From assembly GCA_964529005.1 (NCBI GenBank), contig CAZGUH010000020.1, positions 1 to 64,000 of the forward strand: a DNA stretch of 64,000 bases. The letters are read 5' to 3'. Source of the stretch: CAZGUH01 sp964529005. Its GTDB lineage: Bacteria; Actinomycetota; Acidimicrobiia; Acidimicrobiales; Ilumatobacteraceae. The position numbers and the translations under genes are program-made. Of this stretch, positions 7,528 to 16,334 are shown in pieces. The notes below the pieces were generated by a model, which did not search any database, had not been told where the DNA came from, and saw only the letters and a program-made list of their open reading frames with translations. Positions within the stretch are counted from its first letter, which is position 1. Each line of letters begins with the position of its first letter.

Positions 7528-10101
7528 TCACCGAGGGCGGCGGAGGGCGTCGGTCAGGCGTTGCTCCTCGCGGGCGCGCACCGCGGTGTTCACCCGCTGA
7601 CGTTCGAGCACCTGGTCGAGCGTCTTGCCGGCTTGCGGGATGCCGTGCTCGGCGAAGAAGGCGTGCACGTCGGCTTCCAGCTGCGGGGTGTTGAGCAGCT
7701 TCACCGAGTCGATCATCCGGATGATCGTGTTGTTCGGGAACGCGGCGTTGGCATCGTCCCAACGGCGGCGCACGATCGCCCAGGCGCGGGCGCCGTGGTT
7801 GCGGTTGGCGATCGTGCGCTGGAGCAGGAACGGGGCGTTCTGGGTCTTCACGTCGCTGCTGGAGAAGGCCCATTCGGCGGTGCGCTCGACGAGCTCGTCG
7901 CTGTCGAAGTCGGCCAGCGCGTAGAGGGAGCGGAGCTGCTCCTGCGGTGTGGCCGCAGAGCGGAAGCGATCGACGAAGCGCTCGTAGTCGGCGACGTCGC
8001 CGGTCGCGGCGACGACGTTGGTCGCTGCCGCGGCCAGCTCGGGATGGACCGTGAGCGGATCGGACAGCGAGCGTTCGAACAGCTCCCGAGCCCGCGCCTG
8101 CGCGTCTGCGTCGCCGCCCACGACGGCGAGAAGCGACACCAGCAGGCCGCGCAGCTTGCCGCGCAGATCATCCTCGCCGGGCTGCGGCTCCCAGGAGAGG
8201 TCATCGAGGGCAGGCGCGACCAGTGTGCGCACGATCGCGCGGAACCCGTCGAGCGCCGCCTCGTCGTCGGTCAGGCGGTGCACGCCGCGCAGGCCGACGG
8301 CGATCGCCTGCCACACGGCGAGATCGCGCTCGCCGGAGAACTCGTCGACGACGTCGAGGAACTCCATCGCGCTGAGGCGGCCGGCCAGCACCGCGTTCCA
8401 CGCGTCGTCCACCAACGCATACCGTTCGACGACGCTGAGCGAGCCGAGGGTGTCGCGGCCCAACCGGCCGCGCAGCTCGGCGTCGTAGGCGACGCGCACG
8501 AACGCGTGCCCACCGGCGTTGACGACGACCGCGCCGGCGCCGCGCAGCGGCACGCGTGCCTCGTCGCCGTCGATCAGCACGATGCGCGTGCCCTCGTCGT
8601 CGCGGACGTGGATCGGAACGACCCAGCGCGTGCCGTCGGCGGCGCCTGCGTCGTATCCGAAGCGCTGCTGGCGCAGCACGAGATCACCGCCGTCTGCCAC
8701 GGCGGCGACGAGCGGGAAGCCGGGCTGCCAGATCCAGCTGTCCATCATCGTTCTCACCGGCTCGTTGCCGCCGTCCTTGTCGACGACGTGCTCGATGGCG
8801 TCCCACAGATCCGATGTCTCGGTGTTGCCGTACTCGTGCGTGCGCAGGTAATGGGCCACGCCCTGGCGGAACCGCTCCGGCCCGATGTACTGCTCGAGCA
8901 TGCGCAGCAGCGCCGCGCCCTTCTGGTACGTGAGGACGTCGAACATCGCCTCGCAGTCGTGCGGGGCGCGCACCTCGAACTCGATCGGTCGTGTGCTGGC
9001 GAGCGCGTCGGTCTCGAACGCGACGCTGCGTTCCAGGCTGAACGACTCCCAGCGCTTCCAGTCCGGACGGAACGCGTCGACGGCCGCCACCTCCATGAAC
9101 GTCGCGAACGCCTCGTTGAGCCAGATGCCGTTCCACCAGCGCATCGTCACCAGGTCGCCGAACCACATGTGGGCCAGCTCGTGGGCGACGACGTCGGCGA
9201 CGAGCTGCTGCTCGTTCTGCGTGCTGGTGGCGGGATCGACGAGCAGCAGGCTCTCGCGGAACGTGATGCAGCCGAGGTTCTCCATCGCCCCCGCCGCGAA
9301 GTCGGGCAGCGCGAGGAGGTCGACCTTGTCGCTCGGATACGGGATGCCGTAGTAGTCCTGGAACCAGCGCAGCGCGAACGCGCCGACGTCCAGGCCGAGA
9401 CCGGTCAGGCGAGCCTTGCCGGGCACGTGGACCACGCGCATCGGCACGCCGTCGACGTCGACCGCGTCGGTCGGCTCCAAGCGGCCGACGACGAATGCGA
9501 CGAGGTATGTGCTCATCGGCATCGTCTCGGCGAAGCGCACCGCGACCTTCCCGTCGCCGACCTTCGTGCGCTCGATCTCGGCCCCGTTCGACACCGCGGC
9601 CAGGCCTTCGTCGACCACCAGCGTCACGGCAAACGTCGCCTTGAACTCCGGCTCGTCCCAGCATGGGAACGCGCGGCGGCAGTCGGTCGGCTGCATCTGC
9701 GTCGTGCCGATGACGTGCTCGACGGGCGCATCGTCCTGCTCGGAGCGCGCAGGTCCGCTGTAGGTGCTGCGGTAGAAGCCGCGGAGCTTGTCGTTGAGCG
9801 TCCCCGTGAACGTGATGCCGATCGTGCACACACCGGGTTGCAGAGCCGCCGAGGGGGTGATGAGGAGCCGCTCGGTCTGCTCGTCGAGCTCGTACGCGGC
9901 GTTGACACCGTCGATCTCGACGACCTCGATCTCCAGCTCCAGCGCGTTGAGCGCGACGAGGTCGCTGCGTTCGATCACGTCGCAGGTGATCGACACACGG
10001 CCGCGGAAGCGCGCGGACGCGAGGTCGGGCTCCAGGACCACCTCGTACCGCCGGGGGAGGACGGTGCGTGGCAGGCGATAGGGATCGAGGCCGGAAGTCA
10101 C
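7528..10101 (-). CDS. pepN: Aminopeptidase N (M1 family)
   Basis: An 857-residue zinc aminopeptidase that removes N-terminal residues from peptides in the cytoplasm. The exopeptidase motif GAMEN is near residue 270, the zinc motif HELAH near 305-309, and the third ligand glutamate is in NEAFATF about 20 residues on. The second half is the helical ERAP1-like C-terminal domain. Length matches the actinobacterial PepN form. The gene starts at GTG 10101, with TACGCT 7 nt upstream, and runs divergently from the PfkB kinase. It converges on the DmpA operon, so the area is rich in peptide-degrading enzymes. Confidence 0.92.
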   Translation of the reverse strand: MTSGLDPYRLPRTVLPRRYEVVLEPDLASARFRGRVSITCDVIERSDLVALNALELEIEVVEIDGVNAAYELDEQTERLLITPSAALQPGVCTIGITFTGTLNDKLRGFYRSTYSGPARSEQDDAPVEHVIGTTQMQPTDCRRAFPCWDEPEFKATFAVTLVVDEGLAAVSNGAEIERTKVGDGKVAVRFAETMPMSTYLVAFVVGRLEPTDAVDVDGVPMRVVHVPGKARLTGLGLDVGAFALRWFQDYYGIPYPSDKVDLLALPDFAAGAMENLGCITFRESLLLVDPATSTQNEQQLVADVVAHELAHMWFGDLVTMRWWNGIWLNEAFATFMEVAAVDAFRPDWKRWESFSLERSVAFETDALASTRPIEFEVRAPHDCEAMFDVLTYQKGAALLRMLEQYIGPERFRQGVAHYLRTHEYGNTETSDLWDAIEHVVDKDGGNEPVRTMMDSWIWQPGFPLVAAVADGGDLVLRQQRFGYDAGAADGTRWVVPIHVRDDEGTRIVLIDGDEARVPLRGAGAVVVNAGGHAFVRVAYDAELRGRLGRDTLGSLSVVERYALVDDAWNAVLAGRLSAMEFLDVVDEFSGERDLAVWQAIAVGLRGVHRLTDDEAALDGFRAIVRTLVAPALDDLSWEPQPGEDDLRGKLRGLLVSLLAVVGGDADAQARARELFERSLSDPLTVHPELAAAATNVVAATGDVADYERFVDRFRSAATPQEQLRSLYALADFDSDELVERTAEWAFSSSDVKTQNAPFLLQRTIANRNHGARAWAIVRRRWDDANAAFPNNTIIRMIDSVKLLNTPQLEADVHAFFAEHGIPQAGKTLDQVLERQRVNTAVRAREEQRLTDALRRPR

Positions 10102-10108
10102 GCCGACG

Positions 10109-10114
10109 AGCGTA
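10109..10114 (-). promoter_or_regulatory. -10 box TACGCT, leaderless start for pepN
   Basis: The minus-strand hexamer TACGCT is followed by 7 nt and GTG 10101. No clear -35 is visible. Confidence 0.5.
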
Positions 10115-10164
10115 GGGGAGCCTGCGGCCGCGTGGCGCCCGGGGTGGCGGCGACCTCGGCGCGC

Positions 10165-10170
10165 TAGCGT
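10165..10170 (+). promoter_or_regulatory. -10 box TAGCGT, leaderless start for the PfkB kinase
   Basis: TAGCGT is followed by 8 nt and GTG 10179. The adjacent TTGACG is not a -35 for this gene because it lies downstream of the box. Confidence 0.55.
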
Positions 10171-10178
10171 TGACGTCC

Positions 10179-11171
10179 GTGCCGACGTCGAGCGATGTGT
10201 CCTTCGACGTCGTGGGCATTGGCAACGCGTTGGTCGACGTCATTGCCCACGCCGACGACGAATTCCTGACGGCGGAAGGCCTCACCAAAGGCTCGATGAC
10301 GCTGATCGACACGGAGCGCGCGGTGTCGATCTACCGGGCGTTGGTGGGGGCGGTCGAGATGAGCGGGGGATCTGCGGCCAACACGATGTGTGGCGTGGCC
10401 AGCTTCGGCGGGCGGGCCGCGTACATCGGCAAGGTCAGCGACGACGAGCTCGGCCAGGTGTTCGCCCACGACCTGCGCGCCGTCGGTGTCACGTTCCGAG
10501 CGGGGGCGCCCGACGTGTCGACGCCGACCGGTCGTTCGATCATCGTCGTCACCCCCGACGCGCAGCGCACGATGAACACCTACCTCGGCGTCTCGTCGCT
10601 GCTGTGCCCGACTGATGTCGACGAGGCGACCGTGGCGTCGGCGCGCGTCGTCTACATGGAGGGCTACCTGTTCGACCGCGACGAAGCCAAGGAGGCGTTC
10701 CGGCTTGCTGCCAAGATCGCCCACGCAAGCGGCCGGCAGGTGTCGTTGACGCTCAGTGATTCGTTCTGCGTCGACCGCCACCGCAACGACTTCCGCTCGC
10801 TGGTCAGCGACGACGTCGACGTTCTCTTCGGCAACGACGCCGAGCTGTGCTCGCTGTACGAGGTCGACGCGTTCGACGCTGCCGTGCGCGAGGTGCGCCA
10901 GCACGCGGCGATGGCGGTGATCACGCGCGGGGCCGAAGGGTCCGTCGTCGTCACGGCGGACGAGGTGATCGAGGTTCCGGCGCAGCCGGCGCAACGCGTG
11001 CTCGACACGACGGGCGCGGGCGATCTGTACGCCGCCGGATTCCTCTACGGGTTGACACACGGACGCGATCTCGCCGAGTGCGGTCGCCTCGGTTCGATCG
11101 CCGCCGCGGAGGTGATCAGCCATGTCGGCCCCCGACCCCTCACCGAGCTGTGGAGGTTGGCGGATGCTTGA
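10179..11171 (+). CDS. PfkB-family sugar/nucleoside kinase, adenosine kinase-like
   Basis: A 330-residue ribokinase-fold kinase. The N-terminal GNALVDVI strand, the substrate motif SGGSAANT near residue 65, and the catalytic DTTGAGDLYAAGF motif (anion hole and base Asp) near 280 place it in PfkB. The overall pattern is that of bacterial adenosine kinases, which turn adenosine into AMP. Context supports this: the downstream mutase overlaps it by 8 nt, and uracil PRTase, adenosine deaminase and a nucleoside-type ABC importer follow. GTG 10179 is chosen because of the TAGCGT box 8 nt upstream; an earlier TTG 10170 would begin in that box. Confidence 0.82.
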   Translation: MPTSSDVSFDVVGIGNALVDVIAHADDEFLTAEGLTKGSMTLIDTERAVSIYRALVGAVEMSGGSAANTMCGVASFGGRAAYIGKVSDDELGQVFAHDLRAVGVTFRAGAPDVSTPTGRSIIVVTPDAQRTMNTYLGVSSLLCPTDVDEATVASARVVYMEGYLFDRDEAKEAFRLAAKIAHASGRQVSLTLSDSFCVDRHRNDFRSLVSDDVDVLFGNDAELCSLYEVDAFDAAVREVRQHAAMAVITRGAEGSVVVTADEVIEVPAQPAQRVLDTTGAGDLYAAGFLYGLTHGRDLAECGRLGSIAAAEVISHVGPRPLTELWRLADA

Positions 11172-12762
11172 GGAGACCGACGAGGAGCTCGTCGCCCGGG
11201 CGACGGCATGGCTGCACGCCGAGCCCGACGAGGACATCGCGGCCGAGCTGCGCGCGCTGCTCGGGGGCTCGCCCGCCGAGCTCGCCGAGCGCTTCGACGG
11301 GCGGCTCCAGTTCGGCACGGCGGGCCTGCGCGCGGAGATCGGCGCGGGGCCGCTGCGGATGAACCGCCTCGTCGTGCGCCAAGCGGCCGCCGGGCTCGTC
11401 GATCACCTGACGCACACCGATCCGAGCGCAGCCGAGCGGGGCGTGATCATCGGCTACGACGCACGGCGCAAGAGCGACGTCTTCGCGCTCGACACCGCCC
11501 GCGTCGCGGCGGCGCGGGGGATCAAGGCGCTGCTGTTGCCCGAGCCGTTGCCCACCCCTGTGCTGGCGTGGTCGATCACCGAGGTCGGCGCGGCGGCCGG
11601 TGTGATGGTGACCGCGAGCCACAACCCACCGGCGGACAACGGCTACAAGGTCTACCTCGAGACCGGCGCGCAGATCGTGCCGCCGGTCGACGTGGAGATC
11701 TCCGAGCGCATCGGCGCCGTCGACCCGACCACCGTGCGGCTCGCCGCCGAGGACGATCCGCTGATCGTGCGCCTCGACGGAACGCTCGTCGAGCGCTATC
11801 TCGCAGCCGTGCCGCGGGTGCGGCTGGCGCCCCAGGCGCCGTCGGTGCCGGTGGCCTACACCGCGATGCACGGCGTGGGCGGCCAGACGCTGGTCGCCGC
11901 GTTCGTGCGCGCCGGCTTCGCCCCGCCTGCGGTCGTGGCGGACCAGTTCGCGCCCGACCCGTCGTTCTCGACGGTCGCCTTCCCGAACCCGGAGGAGCCG
12001 GGCGCGATGGATCTGCTGCTCGACGTTGCATCGCGCTCCGGAGCGGTTCTCGCCCTCGCCAACGATCCCGACGCCGACCGTCTCGGCGCCGCGATCCCGC
12101 AGCCCGACGGGTCGTGGCGTCGGCTGTCGGGTGACGAGATCGGGTGGCTGCTGGCCGATCACATCCTCGGGCACACGACCGGCGACGAGCGCCTGGTGGT
12201 CACGACGCTCGTGTCGTCGTCGCTGCTCGGCGCCATGGCCAAGGAGGCCGGCGTGCACGCGGTGGAGACGTTCACCGGGTTCAAGTGGATCGCCCACACG
12301 GTGCTCACGAACCCGCACCTGCGTTTCGTGTTCGGGTACGAGCAGGCGCTCGGCTACCTCGTCGCCGGGCGGCCGCTCGACAAGGACGGCATCACGGCAG
12401 CCGTGCTGCTGACCGAGGTCGCCGCGGTCGCAGCGGCCGACGGTCTCACGCTCCAGGATCGCCTCGACGCCATCGCCGCCCGCTTCGGCCGCCACGTCAC
12501 GGCGGAGCGCAGCGTGCGCATGGACCCGGCCGACGCCGCGGCGAAGGTCGCCGAGCTGCTCGCCCAACCCCCCGCCGCGCTGGCGGGCCGAGCGGTCACC
12601 TCGGTGGAGAGCTTCCCCGAGGCGAACCTGCTGCGCATGATGCTCGGCGACGTGCGGGTGCAGGTTCGCCCGAGCGGCACCGAGCCCAAGGTCAAGCTCT
12701 ACGGCGAAGCGGTCGACGACGATCCGAGCCCCTACCTCGACGCGCTCGCCGCGCTGCTCTGA
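11164..12762 (+). CDS. pmmB: Phosphosugar mutase (PGM/PMM family, PGM2/PmmB-like)
   Basis: A 532-residue alpha-D-phosphohexomutase-superfamily enzyme. The opening region carries GTAGLRAEIGAGP, the phosphoserine is Ser152 in TASHNPP, the metal loop DPDADR starts near 301, the sugar loop GYEQALGY is near 395, and the phosphate-binding RPSGTEPK is near 500. In Mycobacterium the pmmB gene also adjoins upp (known synteny). It could interconvert ribose 1- and 5-phosphate from nucleoside breakdown or hexose 1- and 6-phosphates. ATG 11164 lies inside the end of the kinase gene, 8 nt before its stop, so the two are coupled. Confidence 0.85.
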   Translation: MLEETDEELVARATAWLHAEPDEDIAAELRALLGGSPAELAERFDGRLQFGTAGLRAEIGAGPLRMNRLVVRQAAAGLVDHLTHTDPSAAERGVIIGYDARRKSDVFALDTARVAAARGIKALLLPEPLPTPVLAWSITEVGAAAGVMVTASHNPPADNGYKVYLETGAQIVPPVDVEISERIGAVDPTTVRLAAEDDPLIVRLDGTLVERYLAAVPRVRLAPQAPSVPVAYTAMHGVGGQTLVAAFVRAGFAPPAVVADQFAPDPSFSTVAFPNPEEPGAMDLLLDVASRSGAVLALANDPDADRLGAAIPQPDGSWRRLSGDEIGWLLADHILGHTTGDERLVVTTLVSSSLLGAMAKEAGVHAVETFTGFKWIAHTVLTNPHLRFVFGYEQALGYLVAGRPLDKDGITAAVLLTEVAAVAAADGLTLQDRLDAIAARFGRHVTAERSVRMDPADAAAKVAELLAQPPAALAGRAVTSVESFPEANLLRMMLGDVRVQVRPSGTEPKVKLYGEAVDDDPSPYLDALAALL

Positions 12763-12768
12763 CGCCGC

Positions 12769-13404
12769 TCAGCCGCCGGTCCCGAACTGGCGGTCTCCGG
12801 CGTCGCCCAGACCGGGGACGATGAACGCGTGCTCGTTCAGCCGTTCGTCGACCGACGCCGTGTAGATGTGCAGCGGCAGCTGCGCGGCACGTAGGCGGTC
12901 GATGCCCTCCGGGGCGGCGAGGGCGCAGACGACGCGGATCGGTCCGGGCGCGCCGCGCTCGAGGAGCAGCTCGCACGTGTGCAGCAGCGAGCCGCCCGTC
13001 GCCAGCATTGGATCGACGATGATGCACGTGCGCCCTGCGAGCGACTCGGGAAGCTTGTTGACGTACGGTTTCGGTTGGAACGTCGACTCGTCGCGGCTGA
13101 TGCCGATGAAGCCGATGTCGGCGTTGGGCAACAGCTCCTGCGCGGGCACGACGAACCCCAGCCCGGCGCGCAGGATCGGCACGATCACCGGTTGGGAGGC
13201 CAAGGCGCGGCCCGTGGTCGTCGTCAGCGGGGTCTCCACGTCCACCGGGTTCGTCGGCAGCCCCCGCGTCGCCTCCACCAGCAGCAACAGCCCGATGCGT
13301 TCGAGCTCCTGGCGGAACAGGGCGTTGGGCGTGTGCTTGTCGCGGATGCGGGTCAGCGCATCGACGACGAGCGGGTGATCGACGACATGGAGCTCGACAC
13401 TCAT
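12769..13404 (-). CDS. upp: Uracil phosphoribosyltransferase
   Basis: A 211-residue type I PRTase making UMP from uracil and PRPP. The PRPP loop reads IIVDPMLATGGS near 130, and the uracil-binding C-terminus VPGLGDAGDRQFGT is intact. Length matches the family (about 208). It converges on the mutase gene with only 6 nt between stops and follows adenosine deaminase on the same strand 58 nt downstream. It is one element of the base and nucleoside salvage group. Confidence 0.95.
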   Translation of the reverse strand: MSVELHVVDHPLVVDALTRIRDKHTPNALFRQELERIGLLLLVEATRGLPTNPVDVETPLTTTTGRALASQPVIVPILRAGLGFVVPAQELLPNADIGFIGISRDESTFQPKPYVNKLPESLAGRTCIIVDPMLATGGSLLHTCELLLERGAPGPIRVVCALAAPEGIDRLRAAQLPLHIYTASVDERLNEHAFIVPGLGDAGDRQFGTGG

Positions 13405-13462
13405 CAGCCCGACATCGTGGCAGACGGCGGCCTGGCGTCCGCCCTCTCCGGCCGTTGGCGCG

Positions 13463-14551
13463 TCAACCGAGGGCGAGCGAGCCGACGGTCTGTTCCGCGC
13501 GCAGCAGCGCGTAACGCGGCTTGATGATGCCGTTGATGATGCGCAGCCGCTCCGGGAAGGGCGCGAACGCGCTCTTCATCGCGTTGATCGTCAGCCACTC
13601 GAAATCGTCGAGCCCCCAGCCGAACGCCTCCGACAGCTGGCGCATCTCGTGGCTCATGCTGGTGCCGCTCATCAACCGGTTATCGGTGTTGAGCGTGACC
13701 CGAAAGCGCAGCCGGCGCAGCAGCCCGATCGGATGGTCGGCGATGGTCGGAGCGACGCCGGTGTGGACGTTGCTCGTCGGGCACAGCTCGAGCGGGATGC
13801 GCCGATCGCGCACGTATGCTGCGAGCCGACCGAGCCGTTCGGAGCCCGGCTCGCCGGTGATGTCGTCGACGATGCGCACGCCGTGGCCCAGCCGCTCGGC
13901 GCCGCACCACTGGAGCGCCTCCCAGATCGAGGGCAGGCCGAACGCCTCGCCCGCATGGATCGTGGCGTGGAAGTTCTCCCGCTGCACGAGCTGGAACGCG
14001 TCGAGGTGCCGCGTGGGCGGGTACCCGGCTTCGGCGCCCGCGATGTCGAACCCGACGACGCCGGCGTCGCGCCACCGCACCGCCAGCTCGGCGATCTCGA
14101 GGCTGCGCGCTGCGGTGCGCATCGCCGAGCAGATGGCGTAGATCGTCAGGTCGGTGCCGGCGCTGCCGGCCCTGAACCCTTCGATGATCGCGTGCACGAC
14201 CTCGTCGAGGGTGAGGCCTTCCTCGGTGCACAGCTCGGGCGCCATGCGCACCTCGGCGTACACCACGCCATCGGCGGCGAGATCCTGAGCGCACTCGAAC
14301 GCGACGCGCTCGATGGCGTCGCGGTGCTGCATGACGCCGACCGTATGGGCGAACGTCTCCAGGTAGAGCACGAGGTCGTTGTCCTTCGCGCCGCGGTGGA
14401 ACCAGCGGGCGAGCTCCTCGACGTCGGTCGTGGGGAGCTTCGCGTACCCGTGTTCGCGGGCCAGCTCGACGATCGTCGCAGGCCGCAGGCCGCCGTCGAG
14501 GTGGTCGTGCAGCAACACCTTGGGAGCACGGGAGATCACGTCGTCGTGCAT
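13463..14551 (-). CDS. add: Adenosine deaminase
   Basis: A 362-residue TIM-barrel metal-dependent deaminase converting (deoxy)adenosine to (deoxy)inosine. Zinc ligands His15 and His17 sit in LHDHLDGG, the HAGE motif carries the catalytic glutamate region, and the late motif TLNTDN supplies the zinc aspartate. SNVHTGV matches the substrate loop. The gene has its own TAGCGT box 6 nt before ATG 14551 and is followed by upp. With the adenosine-kinase-like gene it offers two competing fates for imported adenosine. Confidence 0.93.
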   Translation of the reverse strand: MHDDVISRAPKVLLHDHLDGGLRPATIVELAREHGYAKLPTTDVEELARWFHRGAKDNDLVLYLETFAHTVGVMQHRDAIERVAFECAQDLAADGVVYAEVRMAPELCTEEGLTLDEVVHAIIEGFRAGSAGTDLTIYAICSAMRTAARSLEIAELAVRWRDAGVVGFDIAGAEAGYPPTRHLDAFQLVQRENFHATIHAGEAFGLPSIWEALQWCGAERLGHGVRIVDDITGEPGSERLGRLAAYVRDRRIPLELCPTSNVHTGVAPTIADHPIGLLRRLRFRVTLNTDNRLMSGTSMSHEMRQLSEAFGWGLDDFEWLTINAMKSAFAPFPERLRIINGIIKPRYALLRAEQTVGSLALG

Positions 14552-14557
14552 GGGGTC

Positions 14558-14563
14558 ACGCTA
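14558..14563 (-). promoter_or_regulatory. -10 box TAGCGT, leaderless start for add
   Basis: Minus-strand TAGCGT is followed by 6 nt and ATG 14551. No clear -35. Confidence 0.55.
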
Positions 14564-14635
14564 CGCCGATCAGCAGGGGCTCGTGGCCGCTCCGGGCGTG
14601 TGGCGGCTCGGAGCGCCGATCGGCGGCTCGCGTCC

Positions 14636-14641
14636 TAGCCT
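14636..14641 (+). promoter_or_regulatory. -10 box TAGCCT, leaderless start for queF
   Basis: TAGCCT is followed by 7 nt and ATG 14649. Confidence 0.55.
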
Positions 14642-14648
14642 CGTGGTC

Positions 14649-15020
14649 ATGGAGCTCACGATCCTGGGCCAGACCGTTCGCCATGCCATCGAGCACGTCG
14701 AGGTGTTCCCGGCGCCGGACAACGTCACCAACGTGGTGTTCGAGTACGGCGAGCTCACGAGCATGTGCCCCGTCACGCAGCAGCCCGACTTGTCCACGGT
14801 CGTCATCGACTACGTGCCGGACGCGGCGTGCGTCGAATCGAAGAGCCTCAAGCTGTACTTGTGGGGCTTTCGTGACCGCGCGGTGTTCGCCGAAGCGATG
14901 GCGGCCGAGATCGCGGGGGAGATCATGACCACCGCGCGCCCGCACCGGGTGAAGGTCACCCTCACCCAGCGGCCGCGCGGCGGCATCACGCTGACCGCGG
15001 TGTCCGAGCTGGCGCGCTGA
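14649..15020 (+). CDS. queF: NADPH-dependent 7-cyano-7-deazaguanine reductase
   Basis: A 123-residue unimodal (YkvM-type) tunnelling-fold enzyme that reduces preQ0 to preQ1 in queuosine synthesis. The thioimide-forming cysteine is Cys40 in TSMCPVTQQPD, with the general acid Asp47 seven residues on, and the NADPH/QueF signature ESKSLKLY starts at Glu63. ATG 14649 is fixed by the TAGCCT box 7 nt upstream. No queC, queD, queE or tgt is present in the window. It stands alone between adenosine deaminase and the nucleoside transporter, converging on the latter. Confidence 0.9.
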   Translation: MELTILGQTVRHAIEHVEVFPAPDNVTNVVFEYGELTSMCPVTQQPDLSTVVIDYVPDAACVESKSLKLYLWGFRDRAVFAEAMAAEIAGEIMTTARPHRVKVTLTQRPRGGITLTAVSELAR

Positions 15021-15023
15021 GCG

Positions 15024-16334
15024 TCAGCTCTGCTGGCCTTTGAAGTACGGGATGCCAGCGGCCGCGGGTGGTCGTAGGTTCCCGCCCCGCACCGACACCA
15101 CCACCAGCGTGACGACGTACGGGAAGATGTAGACGAACTGGTTGTTGGGTCGCTGGAACTCTGCGTAGGCCCAGAACCCGGCGATGCTGATCACGGCGAG
15201 GGCGCCGAGCGCGATCCACGATCGGGTGATCGCCACCACGATGACGCCGAGCGCCAGCGCGATCGCGAACGCGAGCAGCAGATCGCGCACCAGCGCCTCG
15301 GGGTTGCGTCGCACGGTGACGCCGCTGGCGTACCCGAAGACGCCGGAGAATGCCGCCAGGCCGCTCGGGCGCCAGTTGCCCGAGATCAACGTCGCCAGGC
15401 CGAGGAAGCCGCGGCCTCCGGTCTGGTTCTCCTGGTAGCGGTTGGAGAAGATCACGAGGATCGCTCCGCCGAAGCCGGCCATCGCGCCGCTGATCGCCAT
15501 CCCGGCGTAGCGCATGCGGGCGACGGAGACACCGAGCGAGTCGGGCGCCGACGGCTTCTCGCCGGCGGAGCGCAGGCGCAGGCCGAACGGGGTGTGCCAC
15601 AGCACGTACCACGCCACCACGATGAGGGCGCCGCCGATGATGACGTCGATGGTGAGGTTGGCGGTGAGACCGCGCAGCAGCCCGGCGACGTCGGAGACGA
15701 AGAACCAGTGCTGCCGCTCGAGGCGCCCCAGCGCATCGGGCGACTTCCAGCCGAACAGGTCGCCCCCGGACAGGAACGGCATCGTGAAGCGCTCGATGTC
15801 GCCTTCGTTGCCGGGCGACGACGTCACCGATCCGCCGGGCTGCCCGGTGAACAGCTCGTTGGCCATGAAGCGGGCGACGCCGGGAGCGAGGATGTTGATC
15901 GCGAAGCCGCTGACGATGTGGTTGACGCCGAACGTCGTCGTCGCCAGCGCATGGAGCAGCCCGCCGAGCAATCCGCCGATGAGTCCGCCGAGCATCGCCA
16001 TCTTGACGTCGAAGTACCAGCCCCACCATCCGGCGAAGATGGTCCCCATCACCATCATCCCTTCGAGGCCGATGTTGACGGTTCCGCTGCGCTCCGCGTA
16101 CAGACCGGCGAGGCCGGCCATGGCGATCGGCATCGCGGTGCGCAGCGCGACCCCGAACAGGCTCGACGACGTGATGTCGTTGTTGTCGGTGACGATGCGC
16201 GTGATCGACAGGATCGCGACGCCCACGACCGACAGCACGACGGCGGGACGGGCGGCGAGCGCTCGCACGACGGGCAGCTCGTCCCAGCGGCGGCCGCGCT
16301 CGCCGGCCTGTGCCGGCAGCGTCGCCGCCGTCAT
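15024..16334 (-). CDS. Nucleoside-type ABC transporter permease (second)
   Basis: A 436-residue integral membrane permease of the branched-chain/ribose/nucleoside class (YufQ/BmpG-like). It has about ten hydrophobic segments between residues 35 and 425, and the family signature ERSGTVNIGLEGMM near 85. A hydrophilic insert at about 155-205 is longer than usual. Its ATG overlaps the stop of the first permease (ATGA). It is the final gene of the importer operon: BMP lipoprotein, double ATPase, permease 1, permease 2. Confidence 0.88.
   Translation of the reverse strand: MTAATLPAQAGERGRRWDELPVVRALAARPAVVLSVVGVAILSITRIVTDNNDITSSSLFGVALRTAMPIAMAGLAGLYAERSGTVNIGLEGMMVMGTIFAGWWGWYFDVKMAMLGGLIGGLLGGLLHALATTTFGVNHIVSGFAINILAPGVARFMANELFTGQPGGSVTSSPGNEGDIERFTMPFLSGGDLFGWKSPDALGRLERQHWFFVSDVAGLLRGLTANLTIDVIIGGALIVVAWYVLWHTPFGLRLRSAGEKPSAPDSLGVSVARMRYAGMAISGAMAGFGGAILVIFSNRYQENQTGGRGFLGLATLISGNWRPSGLAAFSGVFGYASGVTVRRNPEALVRDLLLAFAIALALGVIVVAITRSWIALGALAVISIAGFWAYAEFQRPNNQFVYIFPYVVTLVVVSVRGGNLRPPAAAGIPYFKGQQS

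Noticed and set aside
7561..10167. Plus-strand frame of 868 codons opposite pepN
   Set aside because: Shadow of the aminopeptidase N gene, which has complete M1 motifs on the other strand.
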